A DNA stretch of 64,000 bases. Origin: Protonemura montana (lineage: Eukaryota > Arthropoda > Insecta > Plecoptera > Nemouridae). Below, one piece after another: positions 52,401 through 60,734 of the stretch. The stretch lies in assembly GCA_947568835.1 (NCBI GenBank), contig OX387611.1, positions 11,322,350-11,386,349 on the forward strand, in the 5' to 3' direction. Each line of letters starts with the position of its first letter. Positions within the stretch are counted from its first letter, which is position 1. The notes beneath the pieces were generated by a model. That model worked only from the letters and a program-made list of their open reading frames with translations. It searched no databases and was not told the DNA's origin. A program made the translations under genes and the position numbers.

Positions 52401-55400
52401 ACTGGCTTTAGCAATGCTTCTTGCAATTTGTTGCTTTGTCCTCACTGCACTGTGATGATCAACTGAAACCCAGTATGCCTTCTTGATAATGCTTCTGTCG
52501 TTGCATCTCTGTAACACCTAGTGGTCCTGAAATCAACAAATTTTAGGATAGTTGAAAAGTGCCGCTCTAGTTTGGATTTATTTAATACAACCAGAATACA
52601 AAAAGGCTGAAATGCTGAACTATCAGAGCTCCTTGCCATTTAATTTTTGCTATACAAACCAGCAGGACAAGCAGAGCCAATAGCACTGATTCTTCTCATG
52701 GCTTAATGTTGCAAGATTGCTTTGTGGTTGACCATTCTAAATGGTGGACTTCACCATTGCGCTTATGGGTTAATGTTGCAAGACAGCTATGTGGTCGGCC
52801 ATTCTAACTGGTGGGCTTCACCATTGCTCTTATGGGTTAATGTTGCAAGACAGCTATGTGGTAGGCCATTCTAACTGGTGGACTTCACCATTGCTCTTAT
52901 GGGATAATGTTGCAAGACAGCTTTGTGGTTGACCATTCTAGCTGGTGGACTTCACCAATGCTCTTATGGGTTAATGTTGCAAGACAGCTGTGTGGTCGGC
53001 CATTATAACTGGTGGACTTCACCATTGCTCTTATGGGATAATGTTGCAAGACAGCTTTGTGGTTGACCATTCTAGCTGGTGGACTTCACCATTGCTCTTA
53101 TGGGTCAATGTTGCAAGCAGTTTTGTGGTTGACCATTCTAGCTGGTGGACTTCACCATTGCTCTTATGGGTCAATGTTGCAAGCAGTTTTGTTTGCCATT
53201 CTTACGGGTGGTTTCTTCTTTCAGCATACATCCACGCGGCTGCTGCCCTCTGTGTGGTTACGCTGATCACCGACATAATTGCCACGGTGCTGACCTGCCT
53301 CGGCCTGCGTAGCAAAGACCACCGCGTCAAGTACAAGTACTACCGGCTTGCCGTCGGGATCATGGTTCTCGCATGTAAGTTTTCAGCATTTTAATTCTGC
53401 ATTTGTGTCCCAAAAATTTGGGTGCATTTTCTTTTCAAGTGGCAATTAAGTAGGTCTTTGTTCGATTCCGGTTATTTTGTCAAGTGTCTACCTTTCAACC
53501 TGTTTCAACTCGAACATCTAAGCTGTGATGTCAATTCCCATGCCTATCCCCATCCTTTCCCATCTGCTAAACACCAGAAATGGAACTGCAATTCATGCCC
53601 TTGGTTGAAAATCGACAATGCAGCCAAATCAATCAATTCTGACAGCTAACGTTTTTCAGGGGTGAAAATCGACTTTTTTAAAAGCGTGAACAAAGACCTA
53701 TTGTAAGAATGCTAAGCACCTGATTTTTTGGGACAGTGTTGCTGTTCATCTGAACTGAACTGCAGTGTTAATCTTGATTTGAGCATTGATATTTCTTTGT
53801 TCATAGTTTGGTCCCAGTCTTACCCATGCTAAAGAAACAGAAACTTGTTATGCATATGCTAGGAAAATATAGGCACTAGTCTCAAAACTGCACCAGTTGC
53901 TTTTTCTAGAAATTTCAATTTCTGGTTGGCAATGATTTGACATAGCTCGACTAGCTCTTACAATTAGGTATGCAGATTATTGCAAGACTGCGATTTGCAA
54001 TTGTCTTGCAGCATTTCTCATTGTCACAAATTAAAATACTAGCAATTTCTAGCGATTTAGTCTGTCTGAAACCTGTCTTTGCAGTTCTCGCTGTCTAAAT
54101 AAGGAATCTCTAACTGCGATAATAACTTGCCTTCTGATAACTGACTTAAAGCTCTCTAAAATCAGTATTTTTATCAAAAATAATTTAAAAATAAAAGCCA
54201 TAGAGCTAATCTGTTGAGTTTATAAATTAAAGTCGGAGAGACAGCGACAACTTTCATCTCAGCAAACTAACCGGCAACTTGTAGCAATTTGCAGCCGTCG
54301 TTTTTAACAAGCCTCTTTAGTAAAATTATTACGACTGAAAATTAGATACCAACATGTTTATCAATTGTGAGGTCAGATCAAAATGTAATTGCAGAAATGT
54401 AATTTCTGAACGCTCGAAGCAATGGCTCTATACAAAAACGCTCAAAATATCTATACATTTTTTCGGTAAAGTAGCTATTTGGCAGCCATTTCTCACGGAG
54501 ACAGTTCGACAAATTAGCGCTATGGTAGCACGGCTATACCGTTGAGTGTAGGCTATAGGTAGAGTTTCATCGTCAATGTTACAGTCTCTGAGTGAAAGAT
54601 GGCCGCCAAATGACTACCTTACCAACAAAAATGCAAAGTACCGGAACATCACGTTAAGTGGAGCCACTGTCGTATGAAATTTAATTTCGATATTTCTCGT
54701 AGGTAACTCGCTTTTTAATATCGTTACGTGGATATCAATCGCTGAGGTAAACATTGATGGAGATTTTTTACGCATGAAAAGTCTCAAAAGCGAGTTAACC
54801 TACGAGAAATATCAAAATTAAAATTCATACGACAGTGGCTCCACTTAACGTGGTGTTCCGGTACTCTGCATTTTTGTCGGTAAGGTAGTCATTTGGCGGC
54901 CATCTTTCACGCAGAGACTGTAACATTGACGTTGAAACTCTACCTATAACCTACACTCAACGGCTATACTAATCAGCCTGCCTCTCTGCTTAAGTTTAAC
55001 ATTAACCTCTCTTCTCTAACTATAATCTACACAATCGACGGCTATACTTATAAGCTTGCCTCTCGTTCCAGTGTTCAGCGTTCTGATAGCGTTGGTCGTG
55101 TATCCGGTTTGCTTCGCGCGCGAACTGAACGACGGTAACCGCACGGTCTGGGAGTTTGGCTGGGCGTACGGAGTTGGCTGGGGTGCCGCGATCTTCCTCT
55201 TCGGCGCCGTGGTATTGCTGCTCTGCGACAAGGAGACCGAAGAGATCTACTACAAGGTTTGATTCAATTTGGTGGAGTAATCACAGGAGTTGGTGTATCC
55301 GTGGTAACATAAGATAGCAGAATTGAGAAGCTCTGTCAGGCGATCTCAGCATCTCCTTGGCTACCAAACGTTGAATCTACCATTGAACCTCCTATGCTAG

Positions 55401-56181
55401 GTCCTGATATACCCGTGGTAACATAAGATAGCAGAATTAAGAAGCTCTGTCAGGCGATATCAGCATCTCCATGGCTACCAAACGTTGAATCTACCATTGA
55501 ACCTTCTTATGCTAGGCCATGATATACCTGTGGTAACATAAGATAGCAGAATTGAGAAGCTCTGTCAGGCGATATCAGCATCTCTATGGCTACCAAACGT
55601 TGAATCTACCATTGAACCTCTCTTGCTTGCATTTTTTTTCGAAGTAGGCAATGAAAGTGACCTTAGAAAAATTTGAGCATTAGTAGAAAGTGTCTCACAA
55701 AAAATTGCATCGCAAGAATTTCGACCAGTGTCTTTGTTGCAACGAGAATCACGGTCGCGTTAGTAGCACCAAAACGTGATCAGTCTTTGCTCTTTAGCTT
55801 CAAGAAGCATATCTTTTAAATCCAATTGGGAAGAAAATTAAGGAATGCAACTTATCAAGATTGAAAAAGTTTATTGAAATAGATGCAGTGTTTCAGAGTA
55901 AGGCCATCCCATAACAACATTGCTCAAACTTTGTGCATCTCTTTGCACTTATTGCAAGAAGATTTTTTAACCTCAGTTGTGTTTCTTCGTTTTTCTTCCC
56001 CATATTATATTCCAAGCTTTAGGCACTAAAAGATGTACGGGCTGGCACTTCCATGCCATCAAATCAAACTGATCGTCTTCAGCATTTCAGAGCTCATGCC
56101 AAAGCAAAGCTCCCGACTAACTCGTCTGTTTCGTTCTCGCAGGAGAGGAAGATCGTTCACGAGACCGATTCTCGAGCCTAG
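43425..56181 (+). CDS. Tmem47-like: TMEM47/VAB-9-like four-pass claudin-superfamily protein, five core exons
   Basis: Probable cell-junction tetraspan protein of the TMEM47 (BCMP1)/VAB-9 group. Exons 43425-43475, 51641-51827, 53225-53374, 55072-55256 and 56143-56181 join in frame to 203 residues. The N-terminus is MAPTTTIETVTITRPLK. TM1 is VIAFICGFIVVILMVMALA. The first extracellular loop carries the claudin-like W...G-W...G-L-F...C...C pattern (DWLMASGWRQGLFIHC, then PPGCYQ). TM2 is in AALCVVTLITDIIATVL, TM3 in VLALFSVLIALVVYPVCF, and TM4 in GWAYGVGWGAAIFLFGAVVL. The tail CDKETEEIYYKERKIVHETD ends SRA-stop. Length and topology fit the family. Two alternative first exons (42501-42628 with a longer exon 43400-43475, and 47604-47639) join in the same frame. 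Claudin-like relatives other than TMEM47 cannot be fully excluded without a search. Confidence 0.88.
43555..44125 (+). repeat. Irregular ~100-165 bp tandem repeat
   Basis: Four main copies of CACAGCCATGGTGTGGTTCA (about 43571, 43702, 43801 and a variant at 43966) separated by 131, 99 and 166 bases. Inner motifs ATGGGGGCAGGGTCCACGTT, GGGACATGGG and CGATGGGACAGGGTGG repeat with internal gains and losses. A decayed fragment with related words is at about 63865-63905. It lies in the first TMEM47-like intron. Confidence 0.85.
44130..44865 (+). other. TMEM47-like intron, nothing recognised
   Basis: No tandem repeat, transposon or coding signature that I can support. Confidence 0.5.
44870..45148 (+). 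mobile_element. 5S-derived SINE heads, three in tandem
   Basis: Three consecutive copies of the 91-bp head unit (GTTAAGCAACACTGCGCTGA, GTCAGGTATTGGATGGGTGA, ACATGACCAGTTCTG). The first is preceded by a diverged 5S-like start. No body or tail follows. Confidence 0.85.
45235..45515 (-). pseudogene. LINE C-terminal relict, minus strand
   Basis: The minus frame reads RGRGGPRERWIEKGQADVEE, then WNEVKENESWLDKEMWKKLV and an E/K-rich end. The order R-G-R-x-R-x-R-W, W-x-x-V, W-L-D, M-W-x-x-L-V resembles the C-terminal end of many LINE ORF2 proteins. A shared 3' tail (GTAGAAAACG on plus, ATTTATTTCAGCATG) follows. Relatives lie at 3.3, 6.4 and 15.5 kb. Confidence 0.6.
45978..46425 (+). mobile_element. 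5S-derived SINE with four tandem heads, truncated body
   Basis: It begins TGTTGGAAACACCGGTCCTT and GTGAGATCACCGAAGT like the full element, then has four 91-bp head units (46020-46390) and a truncated body start (CTTCACTCGCCTTGCTTG). It shows early head amplification in a second locus. Confidence 0.88.
46440..46770. mobile_element. Decayed copy of the MITE family of 6985-7375
   Basis: GAGCAAACGAGGCCGGCAAC, TCGTGGTAA, ATTAAAAAATTACGACTGCA and TTTTTGTCGGTAAAGTAGTC follow the order of the HECW 3' UTR element. Confidence 0.65.
46780..48680 (+). other. TMEM47-like intron around the short alternative exon
   Basis: Apart from the short candidate exon at 47604-47639 and a G-rich run at about 47370-47400, I see no repeat or coding feature. 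The stretch 47.3-47.6 kb upstream of that exon is GC-richer and could be its promoter. Confidence 0.45.
47604..47639 (+). CDS. Tmem47-like: TMEM47-like alternative first coding exon (short)
   Basis: ATG at 47604 (context GAAATGG) opens MAATTQHNQIAQ followed by the donor CAG|GTAAAA at phase 0, the phase needed for exon 2 (VIAFICG). The predicted product is 198 residues, differing only before TM1. Its resemblance in length and placement to the core exon supports an alternative promoter. Confidence 0.5.
48684..48836 (-). mobile_element. tRNA-derived SINE, near full length, minus strand
   Basis: Reverse complement reads TCCAAATAGCTCAATGTTTC, GATAGGTGGAGATCGGGGTT and CGAATCCACGTTTGGGCATC, then TGCAAGCGTTTGCAAT and AATAAGATTTCA. 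The intact B box (GGTTCGAATCC) and the shared tail show this is the best-preserved copy of the family seen at 18310. Confidence 0.8.
48840..49739 (+). other. TMEM47-like intron, nothing recognised
   Basis: No repeat or coding feature can be supported. Confidence 0.5.
49740..49862 (+). mobile_element. tRNA-derived SINE, 5'-truncated
   Basis: CCCGTTTGGGTATCAACATT, TGAGACGGTTACAGTGTTCA and GCGCATTGGAAGCGTTTGCA, then AATAAGATTTCAA, match the 3' two thirds of the SINE at 48684. Confidence 0.75.
50258..51432 (+). repeat. 87-bp tandem array, long copy
   Basis: About 14 copies of the 87-bp unit found at 12528-12850. One plus frame is open for long stretches (50189-50596 and 50837-51439) as a 29-residue repeat beginning [20 protein letters not shown]. 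It is broken in some units by single changes (TGA at about 50597, TAG near 50769). It ends about 210 bases before TMEM47-like exon 2. Confidence 0.96.
51641..51827 (+). CDS. Tmem47-like: TMEM47-like exon 2 (TM1 and extracellular loop 1)
   Basis: The acceptor TGGTCTCCAG precedes VIAFICGFIVVILMVMALAS and TDWLMASGWRQGLFIHC. The donor is CAAG|GTAAAA. The 187-base exon leaves one base. An 86-bp tandem array starts about 60 bases after the donor. Confidence 0.93.
51886..52375 (+). repeat. 86-bp tandem array, short copy
   Basis: About six copies, some shortened, of the 86-bp unit of 19613-21055. The array and its 3' flank to about 52570 (ATTATTAATTAGCACCATTA, TGCTTTGTCCTCACTGC) are shared with the long array, so both belong to a dispersed element larger than the repeat. 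Confidence 0.94.
52690..53208 (+). repeat. 67-bp tandem array
   Basis: About eight copies of a 67-bp unit (TGCTCTTATGGGTTAATGTT, GCAAGACAGCTTTGTGGTTG, CATTCTAGCTGGTGGACTTC). It runs almost to the acceptor of TMEM47-like exon 3. Confidence 0.93.
53225..53374 (+). CDS. Tmem47-like: TMEM47-like exon 3 (TM2)
   Basis: The acceptor TTCTTTCAG precedes AYIHAAAALCVVTLITDIIA and TCLGLRSKDHRVKYKYYRLA. The donor is GCAT|GTAAGT. The 67-bp array upstream runs to within about 20 bases of the acceptor. Confidence 0.93.
53375..54235 (+). other. TMEM47-like intron, nothing recognised
   Basis: AT-rich intron without supportable features. Confidence 0.5.
54240..54545. mobile_element. Decayed MITE copy
   Basis: ACTAACCGGCAACTTGTAGC, AAAATTATTACGACTGAAAA and TTCGGTAAAGTAGCTATTTG follow the order of the elements at 6985 and 46440. 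It abuts the palindromic element at 54546. Confidence 0.6.
54546..54967. mobile_element. Palindromic MITE with ~190-base arms
   Basis: The left arm starts CCGTTGAGTGTAGGCTATAG and contains GAAAGATGGCCGCCAAATGA and AACATCACGTTAAGTGGAGC. The right arm contains GCTCCACTTAACGTGGTGTT and TCATTTGGCGGCCATCTTTC and ends TATAACCTACACTCAACGG. Arms match over nearly their full length around a spacer at about 54740-54775. CTATA flanks both sides. It lies just upstream of TMEM47-like exon 4. Confidence 0.88.
55072..55256 (+). CDS. Tmem47-like: TMEM47-like exon 4 (TM3-TM4)
   Basis: The acceptor TCGTTCCAG precedes LFSVLIALVVYPVCFARELN and WEFGWAYGVGWGAAIFLFGA, then CDKETEEIYYK. The donor is AAG|GTTTGA, phase 0. 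Confidence 0.93.
55283..55622 (+). repeat. ~115-bp triplicated repeat
   Basis: Three copies of GTGGTAACATAAGATAGCAG, AAGCTCTGTCAGGCGAT and GGCTACCAAACGTTGAATCT, spaced 114-115 bases, immediately after TMEM47-like exon 4. Confidence 0.92.
55625..56142 (+). other. TMEM47-like last intron remainder
   Basis: No supportable feature apart from the pyrimidine-rich tract before the last acceptor. Confidence 0.5.
56143..56181 (+). CDS. Tmem47-like: TMEM47-like terminal coding exon
   Basis: The acceptor GTTCTCGCAG precedes ERKIVHETDSRA and TAG at 56179-56181. The short charged cytoplasmic tail follows directly from EEIYYK of exon 4. Confidence 0.85.
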   Translation, partial: ERKIVHETDSRA

Positions 56182-58199
56182 GGAGTGCTGCCCCTGCCAG
56201 ACCTGTTGCTGCTGCGGTAGCGCCGCCGCCGCCGCGTCTGGAGTCAGGGGCACCGACCGCCCCCACCACGCCCCGCCCCCGGCAAGGAACAATCCTCGTA
56301 CAGCCTCGTCAAGTCGCTCGGAGAACCTCGAAACAGGGGCTGAATGGCCTCCAACGAAGGATTTTATCAATCTCTTATTGAGGGCATGGACATCCTCATT
56401 ATAGAGGTTGAACTACCTGAAACTGGAGCTCAGACTGCCTTCGAAGAGGGCTCGGAAAAGAAAGAACTACGAGTCGCGACGGGCTCGAGGTGTGTGGAGT
56501 TTTTTTCGCAAAGTGCGGACTTGTCTTGCGACGGAACGAGAGGAGTGGAGATTCGGCTCAAAACCTCGAAGATGTGGGGAGCAGGACTATGACTGCTGAA
56601 AGATGGGAAAGTTAGCGACGATCCGTTTCCGAACGGTCGACAGAGGACTCGTTGCGTTATGATTTGGTTTTTGTGACGGCCGGAGGAGAGAAGTGGCAGC
56701 TCATAGCCGCTTTCCGAGCGTAGAGTCGTTGAAGGAAAGCGGAAAGTGAAAAATTGGCACCGAATACCTCGAGAAGTGAAGGTTCGGTAGTAATGGGAAG
56801 AGTCCGGGGAATATTTTGATTCGAGTGGAGTTACAACTCAGAATATCTTGAAGAAGTAAGACCTTCGAGGTGCAGAGGCGTGCGTCTGTGAAAAGGCTGA
56901 CGAGAACGAGAGTGTCTCTTGTCGAATCTTGCGTAGCGATTTCCACTGCGTCACGTGAGACGGACCAAGTGAGGAGCTCGGGCAAGTGAAGATATCAACG
57001 TATCGCGACGGCGAATAATATAGAAACACGGCATTTTTGAAGACTTTTTCAAAGAAGCATCGGACTGCGGATGATCGGAACTCTGCGTAACAAGTTCTTC
57101 CGTTTTTTCCCGAATCGTTCGGGTTTGCAGCAATGCTGGAAACGGTAATCTCTCGCTGGGTAGCTACGAGTTTTGGGAGCGGTTTCCGGGCGTAAATCGT
57201 TGGGGTAGTGTTTTTTTTCTTGGACCGAATTCTATTGACAACGAAACACGATGGGGTTCTGAGAAAACGTGTCTCTCCCCCCGAATGAGGCTTAAAGTGG
57301 CTGGTTTTATTTACTACCAATCCGCCCTCGTAACGGATTGGTTGTTGCGATTGCATGCATTTCCTTGTGGAGCAATTTTCAGAATCTGTCGCAGCTTTAT
57401 GCTAGGAAACCGTTCACTTATTCCGTGGATTTTGCTTACTGGAGACGTTTCCGTCTAGCATCGCAGCAAGCTTCGATGACGGAAAGGGATGCGAGATCCC
57501 GGAGATATCAAACTGTAAAAAATGGAGGACGGGCGAAACGTTTCTGAGATTTAAGGAGACAGGTCACCTTGCCGATGGACAATTTGCATAACGAAACTTA
57601 AAGAAAAACTGCTTTGGATGCAAATTAAAACATCTTGTATCAGTTAAAATGTCAAGTGTTATGAAAGAACTGCCTTTCGGTTGACTTTTAACAATCAATT
57701 AAATCAATAACCGCAACAACACCGTAAGTTATCGTTATACCCCATTTAAAATTGTTCGTCCTATCGTAACTTGCTTTAGGTCAGAAAAGCCCCAAGACGA
57801 TTTTTCATTTAAATGGGTGATTTTTTGTTAAAATGAATACTTGCGGATAAGGTGCCATCAAATGCTTACTCAAATTCAAATACTCTGCCAACCTTTGTGC
57901 AGCTACCAACGTCAATTAACAATTTTGAGATTTTTGCACAAAAACACGCCATGCCAGATGTCAAAGCCGTTTCACACGCCTAAGTTGTATAGGCTTTCTT
58001 GCACGAGCTTGACAAGATGTCTACCTATTTATTACGACTGGGATTAACGAATTATTCATTTGTATATATATATATATATCTTAACTGCGCATTTATTTGT
58101 AATATTCTTTCCCTCGATCTTCAATTGTACACTATTTTAAGCTTTTAAAAGAACGCCATTGAGTTTTGCTGAACTGCAGCAATGTATTTAAAAAATAAA
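56182..58199 (+). other. TMEM47-like 3' UTR (probable)
   Basis: No coding exon is seen after the stop. The first plus-strand AATAAA with good placement is at 58194-58199. The first kilobase is GC-rich with many CGs. Open frames inside it (56033-56404, 56838-57356 minus) show no domain and overlap one another. Confidence 0.45.
58194..58199 (+). terminator. Candidate poly(A) signal of the TMEM47-like gene
   Basis: AATAAA on the plus strand after an A-rich run, about 2 kb after the stop codon. Use is not established. Confidence 0.35.
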
Positions 58200-59305
58200 C
58201 GTGTCATGAAGTAAGCATGCTCTGTAAAAGGCAGTTAATGTTTTTACAACTTCTAAGCGGTGTAGCTCTTTCTCCGATCTTCGATTTGCATCGTTTCGCA
58301 AATTGTTCGTCGTCAAAAGCTCTTTCACTGTTACAAATCGGCAACCACCCATTGACTGCATTTAAACCGATCTCGAAGGTTTCGCTCGGCCCGCCAAAGC
58401 TAACAAACAACGAAATGAAAGAAAAAAACGGCAAACATAAGAAAAAAAAATAACAATCTCTAGTCACAAAATGGCATTTATTCACCCGCATGTAGTTGGT
58501 CATCGTGGTAACTTCATCATAGGCCTACAAACTATCATCGTTTTGTTTTTTTTTAACGAACAGGAGGTAACATTTTATTGTAAAAATGGGGGGGACGGTT
58601 TTGCCACTAATTCAACTTTGGGGTGAAATGTTGCTATTCGCAGGTACACCAATTCAATTGAAAGTTTTTTTTTTTGTATAATTCCGAGTTGTTTAAAGAG
58701 ATTTTGGATGTGTAATGCTGTCCAGAAGTTTTCGTTTTCAAAATGTTGAACCACCTAATAGAAGAACTCTGCAAAATCATATGGAACTCCTTGCCCCAAT
58801 GTTGAAAATATTGGATGAAATTTCTCCAAAAATAATATATGTAAAATGCATGGTTCAGGATAGGGAGAGAAGTACGGTAACTCGCCTCGGTAAAAATATT
58901 GCAGTCGTCGACGATATCGCGTCGTAATTTATCTTGATTTTTGTATGTCGCGATTGTAATCTTTCATTTCGGTAGGTTACGTACTTCTCGCTGACTCGTT
59001 CCCCATTGATTTCGATGAAATATATGCAGATAAAATATAGATATATATATATTCGTTGTTAGCGACTAGAGTAATTGTATGTATTTTAGCTGAGTTTTTG
59101 TTGCTCCACTGGATACGTTAGATGTATCAATCGCACAACATGTAACAATATAGGATGGAGTTCATTGACATTTAACTTTTACCAATGTGTTTTTTTTTTT
59201 TACCTTGTTTCCTGTTGTGAAATATTCTCTAACAATTCTGAATTCATGATTTGGGAAAGAGTAAAGGAAAAAACAACAAGTTGCCTCGGTGAGAATTTAA
59301 AGAGT
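58200..59305. other. Intergenic, nothing recognised
   Basis: AT-rich sequence with short TA microsatellites (about 58062-58078 just upstream and 59038-59052). Short open frames have no recognisable content. Confidence 0.5.
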
Positions 59306-59309
59306 AGTA

Positions 59310-59717
59310 CCGTTGAGTGTAGGTTATAGTTAGAGTTTCAATGTCAATGTTACAGTCTCTGCGTGAAAGATGGCCGCCAAATGACTACCTTACCGACAAA
59401 AATGCAGAGTACCGGAACATCACGTTAAGTGGAGCTACTGTAACATGAAATTTAATTTCGATATTCATAGTAGGTTACTCGCTTATGAATATCGTTACAT
59501 GTGTATGAATCGTTGAAGTAAACATTGATGAAGATTTTTTGAGCATGAAAAGTTTCAATAGTGAGTTAACCTACGAGAAATATCGAAATTAAATTTCATA
59601 CGACAGTGGCTCCACTTAACAATATTGTCTGCATTTTTGTCGGTAAGGTAGTCATTTTTCACGCAGAGACTTTAACATTGACGTTGAAACTCTACCTATA
59701 ACCTACACTCAACGGTA
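59310..59717. mobile_element. Palindromic MITE, second full copy
   Basis: GTAGTACCGTTGAGTGTAGG at the left and CCTACACTCAACGGTACTAC at the right are perfect inverted matches. The interior follows the element at 54546 (GAAAGATGGCCGCCAAATGA), with a deletion in the right arm at about 59655 where the TTTGGCGGCCATC block is missing. Confidence 0.88.
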
Positions 59718-59864
59718 CTACCTTTATTATTTTCTCTAAGGTACTACGATGTTTCGCCTTTCCCATGGTTCACGTAAGATATCAATTTAACGTATAGACC
59801 ATTCCTCTCTCAAAGGGGTAACTCTTTATCATCTGTTATCAGCCATTTCCATGTTACTCACCGG

Positions 59865-60205
59865 TTCATTTGAGTTCACTGAAGTTAAGCAATACTGCAT
59901 ATGGTCGAGTATTGAATGGGTGACCATTACACGATGATGATTTTTGGGGTAAAGCGACGCTCTGTGTAGATAACGGGCGATGCGGCACTCGTCTAATGGC
60001 GTCGGTGAATGAGTGAATGTTGATATTGATGATAATGAGCCTAGTCTTAGTAGAAGGGAGGAGGGGAAAACCGGTGCTGGCACAAAGTCTCATTCTGTCG
60101 AAGAGCACCAAGGGGACCCCTGGCTAAACGTTTCTTCCGAAGGACGGTACAACACGAACAACAGGATTCCTTCACAAATCCGTGCTGTCAATCAGCCAAT
60201 CATCG
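59865..60205. mobile_element. 5S-derived SINE pieces in opposite orientations
   Basis: A diverged 5S-like head lies on plus (59877-59945: GAAGTTAAGCAATACTGCAT, GAATGGGTGACCATTAC). It is followed by tail and body on minus (59980-60190: GCGTCGGTGAATGAGTGAAT, CTTCCGAAGGACGGTACAAC). Two insertions or a rearrangement are needed to explain it. Confidence 0.7.
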
Positions 60206-60459
60206 GCCAATCACAGCCGGTTTTCTTGATTTTTAGGAGTTGTTACCATGGTGATAACAACTTTACCCTCAAATGTACGGGAATTAATCTTAAACTAGGT
60301 TTTTAAAATCTGGCCCCTTATTTTCTGAGCGATTGTCATTAAACCACGGACAACCGTAACCAATTTTAATAATCGTTGTCAATCGCACAGTAGGTACCCG
60401 TCCTTACCGATTAAAAAGACCCTCCCTTACCCAAACACCAGTCACCTAGTTCCCCATTT

Positions 60460-60730
60460 ACCCAACAGAGCGCGCTGCCTGTTCTTCCCGCCACCCTCAA
60501 AATGGCCACCGATCGATAACTCGTTCTCCTACCATCTCATTGACGGCTAACATCAACGCGTGCGCTTTCACATCGGTTCGGCCACACCGACCCAGTAGAC
60601 ATTTTGGCTCGGACATACCTCGCAAGTCGCCTCACAGGATTATTCGACCAACGCAGTCTCAAAAAACGTACGACGAGTGACCAGCGAACGCCACACACGC
60701 AACACTGTACAACGAACACGCCACTGGCAG
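60460..60730 (+). promoter_or_regulatory. Probable 5' non-coding exon and promoter of a downstream gene
   Basis: A GC-rich block with several CGs ends CACTGGCAG|GTGAGTAC, a very good donor at 60731. In-frame stops in all frames before the donor suggest a 5' untranslated exon. The rest of the gene would lie beyond 64 kb or in unrecognised exons. Confidence 0.45.
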
Positions 60731-60734
60731 GTGA

